Origin: Vibrio sp. SCSIO 43136
Lineage (GTDB): Bacteria > Pseudomonadota > Gammaproteobacteria > Enterobacterales > Vibrionaceae
Direction: 5' to 3'
Length of the DNA stretch: 64,000 nt
NCBI RefSeq assembly: GCF_023716565.1
Contig: NZ_CP071849.1
Span: forward strand, 1,240,001 to 1,304,000
This document shows, piece by piece, positions 45,022 through 53,992 of this stretch (position 1 is the first letter of the stretch; every line of letters starts with the position of its first letter). Position numbers and translations under genes: made by a program. The notes below the pieces were generated by a model. It made no database searches and was not told where the DNA came from. It was given only the letters and a program-made list of their open reading frames with translations.

Positions 45022-46302
45022 TTACCACCACATATCTGCTTGAATACCTACCAGTAGATCCGCTTTGTCACGAGCTGAACCATCTAGGTATGTCGCCAAG
45101 AAACGAATTTCAGGAGCTGGACCAAAACCTGATGGAACAATCACTGTTGGTGCAAGAGTAAGTTTGTAGTTTGTCTGGTCGTCACCGACACCCGCAGCAT
45201 CTTCCCACTTGTTGTATTGGTAGCCCGCTTCAGTTGCGATGAAGAAGTTTTGTGAAATTGGGAAGCTTGGACGGATCATTGCCGATGCCCAGCTGTCCTT
45301 ACCACCTGCGTCTAGGTTGTTATGTTGACCTTGGATAGAGTGGAAAATGCTCACACCATTTTCAAAGAAGTAACCACCCCAGACTAAAGCACGAGTTGAC
45401 ACATCACCACTCTCAACTTTTTTCATCTTGCTTGGTCCTTCAAGAGCACCGTTACCTGGTTTCCAAGCGTTGTAAGTGGTGATTGTACCGCCAAGCAACT
45501 GACCCGAACCTAGACCTTTACCCACCTGTGCGATGTATTTGGTGAAGCCTTTATCGGATAAACCGAATACCGAATCCGTGTTCACGATAGCCGTTGCTTC
45601 GATACCGTCAGAGGCATATTTCACACCATCAACGTAGTTATCAGGTAAGTACTTACCCATTGTGTGAAGCTCGACGCTGCCAAAGTTAACGCCCACGTGG
45701 AATGCGTGCATTGGGTTGTTCGTATCTGTACCCCAGAAGCCACCTTCAGCGTTATCACTGGCTACGTAAGCAAAATCCCACTTATTGTCACCAATTTCGA
45801 CACCTTCGATACCCACACCAGTACCTGACATGTCGGTGTAAAAGAAGTCGGTCATGAAGATGTAGTTATCTTTACCGTAGAAACGCTTACCACCCCACAG
45901 TACGCCTGTTTCCGTCACGCCTTCAAACTCAACGAAAGTTTCCACCATACCAATGCTACTGTTTGCCGCATCTGCATTTAGACCAAGTTGGTTTTCACCT
46001 TCTGACTGAGCATTGTCCGCACCAACGCGAGTTTTAATGCGAATTTTCTGGCCGTCATCATTTTCAAAGTTTTTCTGTAGCGCAAGTTCAAAATGGTTAT
46101 CTGATTCGATACCCAAACGACCAAGACGCTCTTTAGATGCTGGGAACTTTGAACGTTTAAAATCATCATTTTTGCTGTAAAGAGCACCCGCTCGGAAATA
46201 TCCGTGGAACTCAAATCCATCTGATTTTTCAGCGAATGTTGGTAAAGAGGCCATTCCTGCAGAAGCAGCTAAAAACGCAAGGGTTAGCTTAGACAGTTTC
46301 AT
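45022..46302 (-). CDS. LamB-type (maltoporin family) outer-membrane porin
   Basis: 426 residues from ATG 46302 (GGAG 6 bases upstream). Signal peptide of 24 residues (ending LPTFA), then the 18-stranded sugar-porin fold beginning FEFHGYFRAGALYS and ending in QADMWW with the terminal aromatic residue. Family members pass maltodextrins or other oligosaccharides. Two copies of the palindrome shared with the phosphorylase and ABC importer precede it, which argues for a role in that uptake pathway rather than in a MalT-controlled maltose system. No MalT box was seen. Confidence 0.88.
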   Translation of the reverse strand: MKLSKLTLAFLAASAGMASLPTFAEKSDGFEFHGYFRAGALYSKNDDFKRSKFPASKERLGRLGIESDNHFELALQKNFENDDGQKIRIKTRVGADNAQSEGENQLGLNADAANSSIGMVETFVEFEGVTETGVLWGGKRFYGKDNYIFMTDFFYTDMSGTGVGIEGVEIGDNKWDFAYVASDNAEGGFWGTDTNNPMHAFHVGVNFGSVELHTMGKYLPDNYVDGVKYASDGIEATAIVNTDSVFGLSDKGFTKYIAQVGKGLGSGQLLGGTITTYNAWKPGNGALEGPSKMKKVESGDVSTRALVWGGYFFENGVSIFHSIQGQHNNLDAGGKDSWASAMIRPSFPISQNFFIATEAGYQYNKWEDAAGVGDDQTNYKLTLAPTVIVPSGFGPAPEIRFLATYLDGSARDKADLLVGIQADMWW

Positions 46303-46333
46303 AATAACTCCATGTTTTATTGGAAATAACGCC

Positions 46334-46351
46334 AAAGAAAGCGCTTTCTTT
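46334..46351. promoter_or_regulatory. LacI-type operator, porin copy 1
   Basis: AAAGAAAGCGCTTTCTTT, a perfect 18-bp palindrome with a central CG, 32 bp before the porin ATG. Same sequence as at 63213. LacI-family repressors typically bind such dyads. Confidence 0.8.
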
Positions 46352-46506
46352 TATGTATATAAAAATTCCCAACAGCAATAGAGAGCACTCGCAAAGAAGT
46401 CTAAAATTGAGCAATAAGTATAGTAATAGACTCAATTTCGGCCGTTGCTTGTTGGGGTAGAGCTAGGTTACACACTAAAATGCTGGCAAAACGCACCTTA
46501 GATCAC

Positions 46507-46524
46507 AAAGAAAGCGCTTGCTTA
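46507..46524. promoter_or_regulatory. LacI-type operator, porin copy 2
   Basis: AAAGAAAGCGCTTGCTTA, 16 of 18 matches to the perfect site, 173 bp further upstream, a distance at which looping between two tetramer-bound sites is possible. It lies in the 540-bp gap between the divergent porin and lipoprotein genes. Apart from a short GGAG/CTCC hairpin near 46590, I see nothing else clear in this gap. Confidence 0.65.
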
Positions 46525-46842
46525 CGTTTTTGATCACATTATTTGATCCTTTTGTCATTTAAATGGAACTTAAGCCATTAGCACTTAGGAGAAGTCCTCC
46601 CAACACCTGAGTCACTTTTTGTAGACCTACAAAACTTAAACAAAGTCAAAACTCAATAAGACTAAGCCGTACAAACAGTGACCACTATTAACATCTATAA
46701 ATTGAAGGGGAAAATGAAGGGAGAAAGCTTGGTAATCTGAAGGGGCAAGATTAGTTAGGACCTTGGCAAAGGCAGTTCACCGTGTTCCAAACTATTCGAG
46801 CCAAACACGACTCTTTTATCTACCATCTATATAGGTTTGAAT

Positions 46843-47346
46843 ATGAAATACAAACTGATCGCCTCTACTTTATTTGCTGCCCTAGTTACTGGTTGTGCAA
46901 GCACGGATGATTCTGCGACTGAAGCTGTCGTAGCTGAACCTGTTGCCGCAGCACCTGCTGATGCTCGCTTTAGTGACTGCACCATCGCAGATTCCACTAA
47001 GGAAGGGCCAGTATCTGCAAAACTGTATGTTGTTGGCTCATTTCCTGATGCCGATTGGCAACATAAAGATAGCCGAGTAATGTCATACAAGGGTGACGGT
47101 ATCTACCAAGCAGTTATCGAGGAAAAAGCTGGTAATGTCAGCTTACAGTTCGCCGCTTCAAGTTGGGCGCCGCAATTCACTGCTGGTGGTAAGAAGCTCA
47201 TGGTAGGTCAAGAAAATACGCTACGAACTGGCGGTTACGGTGCAGATACAAAAGTTGCTATCCCACAAGATGGCAAGTACGTTTGGTCTATACAGTTGAG
47301 CGAAGATAAAAAACCGCTCAAGGCTATGATCGCACTGTGTAAATAA
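46843..47346 (+). CDS. Lipoprotein with carbohydrate-binding-like domain
   Basis: 167 residues from ATG 46843. Lipobox LVTGC (about Cys18), an Ala/Val/Glu-rich linker, then a domain starting KLYVVGSFPDADWQHKDSRV with YKGDGIYQAVIEEKAGNV and FAASSWAPQF, which resembles the N-terminal domains of pullulanases and other starch-binding immunoglobulin-like modules. It may capture glucan at the envelope. It is divergent from the porin, sharing the operator-containing gap. A pair of cysteines (SDCT, ALCK) could form a disulfide. Not a named family to me. Confidence 0.68.
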   Translation: MKYKLIASTLFAALVTGCASTDDSATEAVVAEPVAAAPADARFSDCTIADSTKEGPVSAKLYVVGSFPDADWQHKDSRVMSYKGDGIYQAVIEEKAGNVSLQFAASSWAPQFTAGGKKLMVGQENTLRTGGYGADTKVAIPQDGKYVWSIQLSEDKKPLKAMIALCK

Positions 47347-47365
47347 TACTTGCACTGCAAAAAGA

Positions 47366-47391
47366 AAGCGCCGTATCTCGGCGCTTTTTAG
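47366..47391. terminator. Terminator of lipoprotein gene
   Basis: AAGCGCCG, loop TATCT, CGGCGCTT then TTTTA. It also has a U-run on the minus strand, so it can serve the convergent acetyltransferase remnant. Confidence 0.85.
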
Positions 47392-47782
47392 ATCCGTTTT
47401 TCCATTACGAAGTTCTTTAACCTTTCACCACGCACCTCTACTCGTTGCTCTCCCACCACTTCAAAACCAAATCTCTCGTAAAACGGACGAGCTGTGATGC
47501 TCACTTCAGAATAGAGCCTGATAAAGCGCTGCTTCTTAGCTAGCGCAAAGATGTGTGACATCAGTGCTCTGCCAACACCCAGCCCTTGGTATTGGTGATG
47601 ACAAAAGGGCGTATTTTGGCCAACTTGTTGCACCAGATAGCACGCTCAAAGCCTTCGGGCACCCACGCTTCAACTTGCGCTTGAGAGTAATCTTTACGAT
47701 TAATCGTACGTATGGTGTGGAAGTAGATGTTCCACAGGGCATCGCTGTCTTGTGGTTGATACTCTCGGATAACTAGAGTCAT
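47388..47782 (-). pseudogene. GNAT acetyltransferase broken by internal deletion
   Basis: The N-terminal part (from 47782) reads MTLVIREYQPQDSDALWNIY to LAKIRPF in one frame. The C-terminal part, from about 47605, reads CHHQYQGLGVGRALMSHIFA (acetyl-CoA loop) to FERFGFEVVG in another. Relatives carry about 30 residues between the RPF and HHQYQG segments, so a deletion of a length not divisible by three removed the middle of the fold and shifted the frame. Neither piece alone is a functional GNAT. Next to an intact relative at 47795. Confidence 0.8.
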
Positions 47783-47794
47783 AGCTGTTCCCTA

Positions 47795-48283
47795 TTACTC
47801 ACGCTCAAGCCATTTATACATGACCAAAGTGTCCACATAGCCTAATTGAGCGTGCTTGTATGCGTTTGGCACTTGGCCTACCACACTAAAGCCCAGCCGT
47901 TTCCATAGTTCCACAGCGACCGTATTGGTTGAGACAACGCTATTAAACTGCATCGCCTTAAAACCTAGTGCTAGCGCCTGAGATTGCGAGTGCACACAAA
48001 GCTGCCGAGCAACCCCTTTTCCTCTAGCTTGTTCTGAAACCATATAACCGCAATTGCAAATATGGGCACTAGGCCCCATACCATTGGGCTTGATGTAATA
48101 GCTACCTAAGACGTTACCATCTTGGATAAAAACAAAGGTTTTTAACGTCGCCTCACACCATAGAGCGTACGCTTGCTCAAAGGTCATCTCTGGGTCAAAT
48201 GCATAAGTCTGTTGCGCTTGCACTACGGTTGTAAATGTCGGCCAAAAAGATTTGAAATCGTCAAGCGTCATCTCCCGAATCAT
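47795..48283 (-). CDS. GNAT acetyltransferase (YhfO/L-amino-acid type)
   Basis: 162 residues from ATG 48283 (GGAGAG 4 bases upstream; an ATG 12 bases earlier precedes that site). Core motifs TFVFIQDGNVLGSYYIKPN, the acetyl-CoA loop YMVSEQARGKGVARQLCVHS (about 83-102) and FNSVVSTNTVAVELWKRLGF are intact. Target amine unknown. It lies 12 bases upstream of the broken acetyltransferase, so the two probably formed an operon. Confidence 0.86.
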   Translation of the reverse strand: MIREMTLDDFKSFWPTFTTVVQAQQTYAFDPEMTFEQAYALWCEATLKTFVFIQDGNVLGSYYIKPNGMGPSAHICNCGYMVSEQARGKGVARQLCVHSQSQALALGFKAMQFNSVVSTNTVAVELWKRLGFSVVGQVPNAYKHAQLGYVDTLVMYKWLERE

Positions 48284-48453
48284 TTTTCTCTCCATATTCT
48301 TGAGCGATGAAAAGAGATTAACACTGTTTTCTCTATTTAAGCATGCCAGTTTAGCAACTTAGTTACGTTCTCAATCTCCATAATTAACTCACATTTCCCT
48401 CAGTTAGCTTCCCTAAGATTAAAAGTACAAACAAGTTGATAGGGAAAGGAATC

Positions 48454-49800
48454 ATGTCGCAGCTCAACCATGCCACTACAAGCAATCCTTTGCGGTTATA
48501 CATCGCCTTAGTTTTTGCATCTGTTGCTCTGCTTGGCTGTGGCGGTTCTAGTTCCGAAAGCTCCACCGGAGTGAGTGTAGAAGTCGACACAGACACAGAC
48601 ACAGACACAGACACAGACACAGACACAGACACAGACACAGACACAGACACAGACACAGACACAGACACAGTTTGGCTAGTCAATGGCGAAGGTCAACGAT
48701 CAATTCACATCTTAGATAGCAGCAGTGGTCTTGGGGTCGAAGTCAATGTTCAAAGTGTCTCTGAAAACGCAAACTACACAATCGTCACCTCCGATGGTGT
48801 CCCTGACTATCAAGTCACCATGACACAAGAAATGGTAGACAGTTTAAACCAACGCCCAAGAGCCAATTCTGACTTTGTAAACGGTGCAACTAACGTACAA
48901 GTCGGTGATACCGTGGAGTTTGGAGAAGACATCGGTTTTGTAAGCAACAACAATTGCAGCGTAAATTACGGATATGGTTATTGGCCGCCGGGACCCGAAT
49001 GCCCAAGCGACAGTACTCGCACAGGTTACTTACCTAAATCCCCTGTCGCCACCAGCAGTGAGTGCGATACGGGACTTGGACAAGTCGGTCTATGGGTCAA
49101 TGGCACATCGGTTTACAACTGGGGAGATGGTCAAAGTTACAACAATGGGGGTGTTTGGTACAACTTAGCCCCTGTCGCTGAGCAATACGATGTCGATATC
49201 TGTGGTGGCCATGCTGCCAATAGCGATTATCATCACCATTTCTACTCTAGTTGCCTAGCCAACATGGTAGGGGACAATTTTGATGGTCATTCTCCACTCT
49301 ATGGCTATGCCGCCGATGGCTTTCCTATTTACGGGCCTATGGAATCATCCGGTGTTTACGCCAAAAGTGCTTGGGTGGTGAGAGACTACAACTCATCTGA
49401 AACCGGATGTTCTGATGGCAATCGAAGCTGCGTTCTAATTGACCAGTTCGACCCATCCAAAGGCACACAAACCGTCAGTTCTGGGCCAGATTTTAGTGAT
49501 ACAGTCACGACACTTTCAGGAAACTCTCTGATCGCCTATAACGGCTATTATATGCAAGATTTTTATTGGAATAGCGACCTGACCGACCAAGGTGGGGCTT
49601 ATCTTGATCAATATAATGGTCACTATGATCAAGAACGTGGTTATCACTATCATGTCACGGTCGAAGAGATCAATGGCAAGCTCGTTCCCGCTTTTCCATA
49701 CATTGTAGGAACTCGTTTTGCAGGCGAACTTGACTCTAACGCTTTAGCTAGGTGTAGATCTGGCAATAGCGGGCCAAGTGGTCCACCGGGGCGTTCATAA
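48454..49800 (+). CDS. YHYH-domain lipoprotein with (Asp-Thr)14 linker
   Basis: 448 residues from ATG 48454 (AAGGA upstream). Lipobox LLGC (about Cys29), Ser-rich spacer, then 14 Asp-Thr pairs from a perfect 6-base repeat, then a large domain ending in the YHYH motif (GYHYHVTVEEINGKLVPAFP). It includes a conserved CGGHA..DYHHHFYSSC segment rich in His and Cys and YAADGFPIYGP, typical of the YHYH family, which is of unknown function and may bind metal. The linker should hold the domain away from the membrane and be length-variable. Its stop overlaps the start of the next gene by one base. Confidence 0.85.
   Translation: MSQLNHATTSNPLRLYIALVFASVALLGCGGSSSESSTGVSVEVDTDTDTDTDTDTDTDTDTDTDTDTDTDTVWLVNGEGQRSIHILDSSSGLGVEVNVQSVSENANYTIVTSDGVPDYQVTMTQEMVDSLNQRPRANSDFVNGATNVQVGDTVEFGEDIGFVSNNNCSVNYGYGYWPPGPECPSDSTRTGYLPKSPVATSSECDTGLGQVGLWVNGTSVYNWGDGQSYNNGGVWYNLAPVAEQYDVDICGGHAANSDYHHHFYSSCLANMVGDNFDGHSPLYGYAADGFPIYGPMESSGVYAKSAWVVRDYNSSETGCSDGNRSCVLIDQFDPSKGTQTVSSGPDFSDTVTTLSGNSLIAYNGYYMQDFYWNSDLTDQGGAYLDQYNGHYDQERGYHYHVTVEEINGKLVPAFPYIVGTRFAGELDSNALARCRSGNSGPSGPPGRS
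48586..48669 (+). repeat. (GACACA)14 microsatellite
   Basis: 84 bp, 14 perfect copies of GACACA in frame, encoding (Asp-Thr)14 in the YHYH lipoprotein. Slippage would change linker length by two residues per copy without breaking the frame. Confidence 0.95.
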
Positions 49801-50279
49801 TGAAAGACTTATTACGCTTCATAGTGAGCTTAGTATGGACTTGCTCTTTTTGGGTTCACAGCGCAGAAGTTCATCAGCATGCCGCTAAAGAGATTGGTGA
49901 TATGCCCGTCCCTCAGATAGCGGTATCCGTTACTCGCGACGCAGTGGATGGAGTCAACGTGAACTTACAGCTCAGTAACTATGCACTAGGACCACCAGAA
50001 TCAGAGATTGAGTGCGCTTCTGTGTTGCAAGGGCATGCTCATCTATTCATCAATGGGAAGAGGGTAATGCGACTTTACGCACAAAGCCTACACATTCCAT
50101 CTCACTTACTTGAGGGCAAGATCAATCAAATCGCAGTATCACTCAATAGCCATCAACACGAAAATTGGATAGTCAATGATCAAACCGTTGTTGCTTCGGT
50201 TTTTATCGATACCAGTAAAGAAGCTCTAGTTTTACATAGCTTTTCAAGCCAGCCACTGTCGCTCGCTAAAACTCAATAA
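49800..50279 (+). CDS. Periplasmic partner of YHYH lipoprotein
   Basis: 159 residues: signal peptide (about 1-21, ending VHSA) and a His-rich start (EVHQHAAKE) followed by a beta-rich domain with LQGHAHLFINGKRVMRLYAQ and SLNSHQHENW. HAH and HQH suggest metal (for example copper) binding. The overlapping TAATG with the previous gene predicts translational coupling and a shared pathway. No named family recognised. Confidence 0.72.
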   Translation: MKDLLRFIVSLVWTCSFWVHSAEVHQHAAKEIGDMPVPQIAVSVTRDAVDGVNVNLQLSNYALGPPESEIECASVLQGHAHLFINGKRVMRLYAQSLHIPSHLLEGKINQIAVSLNSHQHENWIVNDQTVVASVFIDTSKEALVLHSFSSQPLSLAKTQ

Positions 50280-50366
50280 GCTACGGGAGTATCTGGCTAT
50301 ACCCACTGCGCATTGAGGGTGTTAGACTAGCAAGCAATTTCATTGAGAGAAAACAAAGGAAAAACA

Positions 50367-50624
50367 ATGAACCCGATTATTGCTCTGCTTAAAGAGAACA
50401 ACATCAGTGATGAAAAGATCCATGAAATCTTCGAAGTATTGACCCAAAACCCTCTAGCGGCAATGGCGACAATCAGCCAACTGGGTCTGCCGCAAGATAA
50501 GCTTCAAGCGCTGATGGGACAGGTCATGGCTAACCCAGTACTGATCAAAGAAGCTGTCGAAGAGCTCGGTCTAGACTTATCCAAAGTAGAAGCAGCCAAA
50601 GAGCAGCTAGACAAGCAACAGTAA
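50367..50624 (+). CDS. Small helical protein (DUF2999-like)
   Basis: 85 residues from ATG 50367 (AAAGGA upstream; the longer TTG frame is unlikely). Almost entirely amphipathic helix, starting MNPIIALLKENNISDEKIHE and ending DLSKVEAAKEQLDKQQ, no signal and no cysteine. It matches my recollection of the DUF2999 family of vibrios. Function unknown. Single gene with its own terminator. Confidence 0.68.
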   Translation: MNPIIALLKENNISDEKIHEIFEVLTQNPLAAMATISQLGLPQDKLQALMGQVMANPVLIKEAVEELGLDLSKVEAAKEQLDKQQ

Positions 50625-50632
50625 TGATACTT

Positions 50633-50660
50633 AAGCCCTCCTTATGAGGGCTTTGTTTTA
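50633..50660 (+). terminator. Terminator of DUF2999-like gene
   Basis: AAGCCCTC, loop CTTAT, GAGGGCTT then TGTTTTA. It is next to the convergent EAL gene's 3' end. Confidence 0.85.
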
Positions 50661-50664
50661 TCTA

Positions 50665-53600
50665 TCAAGCCTTTTTCTCTTCTGGCTGACAATAATCCGC
50701 TTCAAATTGCTCAACCGTGAGTGGCCTGCTGTAATAAAAACCTTGCACTTCTTGGCAGCCAATTTGAGTTAAAAATTTGGCTTGCTCTAAGCTCTCTACC
50801 CCTTCAGCAATAACTCGTACTTTCAAACTATCGCCCAAGGCCATCACGGTTTTACAAATGACCATTGCATCGGAGTCTTGTGGAATACCGAAAATAAAAG
50901 ATTTATCCAGCTTCAATTTTTGAATCGGTAATTGCTTGAGGTAACTCAAGGACGAGTACCCCGTCCCAAAATCGTCAATGGCTATTTCAATGCCCCAAGA
51001 TTCCAACGTAGTCAAAATGGAAACAGCGGATGCTTTATTTTCCATAATACTCGACTCGGTAACTTCAAGAGTGAGCTTTTCTGCAGGAAACTGTGAGCGA
51101 GTAAGTGCTAACTTAACCACTTGGATTAAATCAATTTTCTCTAGCTGTTTTGTCGATAGATTAACTGCAACCTTACCAAAGTCCACTCCCATATCTAACC
51201 ATACCTTGGCTTGAGCTAAAGCGGCATTTAGCACCCACTCGCCCAGTTCATCAATAAAACCCGACTCTTCAGCAATCGGTATAAACTTGTCAGGGCCAAT
51301 CATGCCGTGGATTGGATGATTCCAACGCACCAGTGCCTCGATACCAGTGACTTGATGGGTACTGAGGTGGAACTGCGGCTGATAGTGCAGCAAGAGTTGT
51401 TCAAGGTGTACTGAGTTTCTCAGATCAGTTTCAAGCTCAGTTCTTTCCTTCACATAGGTCGTAGATTCTTGAGAGTAGAATCGATAGGTGTTTTTGCCAG
51501 CGTTTTTGGCCTGATACATCGCTGTATCTGCATTTCGTAGCAGGTCATCAACATTGTCTCCATCTTGCGGGTAAATACACACGCCGATACTTGCAGTGAC
51601 GCCAATGGCGTGAGATTCCAACGGCGTTAGATCTCTCAACAAGTGCAGTATCTTGTCAGCTATCATCTCAGCCTTTGATAGTTCACTAACATCTTGGAAA
51701 ATTAATACGAACTCATCGCCGCCAATGCGGGCAACAATGTCTTCATCGCGCAACTTATCAGACAGGTATTTGGAGACAACAGTTAACAAGGAGTCCCCCT
51801 CTGGATGACCAAAGCTATCGTTAACGTTTTTGAAATTATCCAAATCCATGTACATCACCGTAAATGATTGGTGGTGTAGTGAGGCATATTCGACAAGATC
51901 TGCGAGATACTCTTTCATCATACGGCGATTGGGTAGATCGGTAAGAGGATCATGAAATGCAAGGTATTGTGCTTCCTGCTGCGAAGCTTTCAATTCACTG
52001 ATATCAGAAAACACCGAAACGTAATGGGTAGTGACATTGTGGCTGTCTTTTACGGCAGATATGGTTTGCCAAATCGATAGCTCACCTCCATCTTTTTTAC
52101 GATTAATCAGTTCACCACTCCACGAACCCTGCTCCAATATAGATTGCCACATCTGTGCATAAAAAGGTTTGTCATGTTTACCGGATTGAAACATTTTTGG
52201 TGTTCGTCCGATGACATCTTTTCTGCTATAGCCAGTAAGCTCAGTGAATGCCTTGTTGATTTCAACGATTTCGGTGTCCGCATTTGTTATCACTACCCCT
52301 TCCGCACTGCTTTCAAACACGCTAGCAGATAGGCGTAGCCTGTCTTCTGAACGTTTACGCTCGGTAATATCTCGTCCAACGCCTAACACACCTAACAGTT
52401 GGTTTGAGTGCTTTTCATAAACCGGGGATTTGACGGTCTCAAGTACTTCTTGATGGCCATCAGAGCTAAAAGAGATGGTCTCTTCATTGACAGACAAGCC
52501 ACCAGCTTCCATCGCCAGCAGATCTTTTTCACGGAAAAAGTCCGCCAGTTCTTTATCGACGAAGTCGTAATCGGTTTTGCCCTTGATTTCACTTTCTGTG
52601 GCACCAAAAAACTCTTCAAAGCGCTTATTGCAAGTCAGGTAAACCCCATCTCGATCCTTAATCCAAACAAGATCTGGCAGGGTATCCATTAACAAGCGCA
52701 AAAAGCTCGACTTTTCTTTGAGCTTGTTACTCAACTGCTTCATCAGATAGTTCTTGCGCACAAGATAGAGAGCCGATATCACCAATATGGTAAATACTAG
52801 GGCGACAGCACTAAGTTCCATCAAGTAGGTGCGCATAAAAGACTGAGGTTCAAATAACACCAGCGAATTTGGTGGTAATACGCTTTGACTCAGTTGGTAG
52901 CGCTCAAGTTCTCGATAATCGAATGTCGGCACATTAGGGCTTTTATCCATGATCGGGATATTGGCAGGTGAGGTACCAGACAGGATTGTTTTTACCATCA
53001 ATGCCGCTTGCCGACCCTGTTCGAGGTGACTTACCGTCACTCCGCCCAAGACACCTTCTCCGATGCCGTGTTCCCAAGTATGCAAGATAGGCACGTCAGT
53101 ACCGTTAACCATAAGTGCGAGAGCTTCATAAAATGACTTTTCAACCTTGAGGCTATCTTGGAATGCCGACAGCAGTAATAGAGCATCATTCTCACCCAGC
53201 CTGTTTAGATTATTAGCGAACTCCTGCCAAGTGAGGTCAGCGAGCGGTAATTCGTGAAACTTAAGCATTGGAAACTGCTCATACAGCGACTGAACAGTGG
53301 CTAAATCGGACTGACCACTAACACGATCATCAACCACCACATGTATGTTGTTGCGCTTTGGCATCAAAGTGCTAGCAAGAGAAATCGTCTCAGCGAAAGA
53401 AGCGGCCTCAACCACGCCAGTTATCCAAGGGGTAGCTTCGAGGCTAGCAGCCAACTGGAGATTATTTACTCCAAGAAACACCACTGGTGTATTGGGGAAT
53501 AAAGAGGCACGGTGCTCTAGCGCAAAATGAAGTGCATTGTCGTCAGCAGTCATGACCACATCATAGGGACTACGTTTACTCAACTTATAGCCAAACATGG

Positions 53601-53847
53601 CAAGGAAATTTTGCTGGCTTTGGCTGTCATTGAGTCTTTTGCTATCCATATACTCAATGTCGATCACTGGCGAATCTTCACCAAAGGCGAGATCAACCCC
53701 ATTTAAAACTTTTGGGCTAGATGGAAAACTAGGATGATAAGAAAAAAGCAGTAAAACTCGCTTGTCTGCCAACTCACTTGCAGCAAGAGTAGCTGACGAA
53801 AACGCCAGCAGCAGGCAACAAATCAAAGTGTTAATCAGTCGATGCAT
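50665..53847 (-). CDS. Periplasmic sensor - PAS - PAS - GGDEF - EAL protein
   Basis: 1060 residues that could make and break c-di-GMP. Signal peptide (about 1-22), an ABC_sub_bind-type periplasmic domain (about 25-320), a membrane helix (about 340-362), two PAS domains (about 380-500 and 505-625), GGDEF (about 630-795) with intact IGGDEF at about 706 and an RDED I-site, and EAL (about 800-1050) with EALVRW, NLSTKQLE and DDFGTGYSS intact. Both enzymatic sites look functional, so the net activity is not predictable. It is the second solute-binding-domain c-di-GMP protein in the window. Confidence 0.92.
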   Translation of the reverse strand: MHRLINTLICCLLLAFSSATLAASELADKRVLLLFSYHPSFPSSPKVLNGVDLAFGEDSPVIDIEYMDSKRLNDSQSQQNFLAMFGYKLSKRSPYDVVMTADDNALHFALEHRASLFPNTPVVFLGVNNLQLAASLEATPWITGVVEAASFAETISLASTLMPKRNNIHVVVDDRVSGQSDLATVQSLYEQFPMLKFHELPLADLTWQEFANNLNRLGENDALLLLSAFQDSLKVEKSFYEALALMVNGTDVPILHTWEHGIGEGVLGGVTVSHLEQGRQAALMVKTILSGTSPANIPIMDKSPNVPTFDYRELERYQLSQSVLPPNSLVLFEPQSFMRTYLMELSAVALVFTILVISALYLVRKNYLMKQLSNKLKEKSSFLRLLMDTLPDLVWIKDRDGVYLTCNKRFEEFFGATESEIKGKTDYDFVDKELADFFREKDLLAMEAGGLSVNEETISFSSDGHQEVLETVKSPVYEKHSNQLLGVLGVGRDITERKRSEDRLRLSASVFESSAEGVVITNADTEIVEINKAFTELTGYSRKDVIGRTPKMFQSGKHDKPFYAQMWQSILEQGSWSGELINRKKDGGELSIWQTISAVKDSHNVTTHYVSVFSDISELKASQQEAQYLAFHDPLTDLPNRRMMKEYLADLVEYASLHHQSFTVMYMDLDNFKNVNDSFGHPEGDSLLTVVSKYLSDKLRDEDIVARIGGDEFVLIFQDVSELSKAEMIADKILHLLRDLTPLESHAIGVTASIGVCIYPQDGDNVDDLLRNADTAMYQAKNAGKNTYRFYSQESTTYVKERTELETDLRNSVHLEQLLLHYQPQFHLSTHQVTGIEALVRWNHPIHGMIGPDKFIPIAEESGFIDELGEWVLNAALAQAKVWLDMGVDFGKVAVNLSTKQLEKIDLIQVVKLALTRSQFPAEKLTLEVTESSIMENKASAVSILTTLESWGIEIAIDDFGTGYSSLSYLKQLPIQKLKLDKSFIFGIPQDSDAMVICKTVMALGDSLKVRVIAEGVESLEQAKFLTQIGCQEVQGFYYSRPLTVEQFEADYCQPEEKKA

Positions 53848-53961
53848 ATCTTCTCCGGCAAAACGGCTTTAGCGCTGCAACCTAGTTTATAAAAAGGGTT
53901 TTACAACTTTAATACTAGCAACTAGCGGGCGATAGTCAGGACTAATTTGCTAAATAGAAAA

Positions 53962-53986
53962 AAGGGCTGATAAGTCATCAGCCCTT
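53962..53986 (-). terminator. Terminator of phosphorylase gene
   Basis: 10-bp arms AAGGGCTGAT / ATCAGCCCTT with a 5-base loop, followed on the minus strand by TTTCTATTT. It lies 6 bp beyond the phosphorylase stop. Confidence 0.88.
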
Positions 53987-53992
53987 CCACAC

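Noticed and set aside
46352..46842. MalT boxes before the LamB-type porin
   Set aside because: No GGGGA(T/G)GA-like pairs were seen; the LacI-type palindromes are the only clear sites.
48586..48669. CRISPR-like array
   Set aside because: Perfect contiguous 6-bp units without spacers, inside a coding frame; a microsatellite.
48384..48683. Minus-strand reading frame of repeated Ser-Val
   Set aside because: It is only the reverse reading of the GACACA repeat in the YHYH lipoprotein gene, with no own ribosome site.
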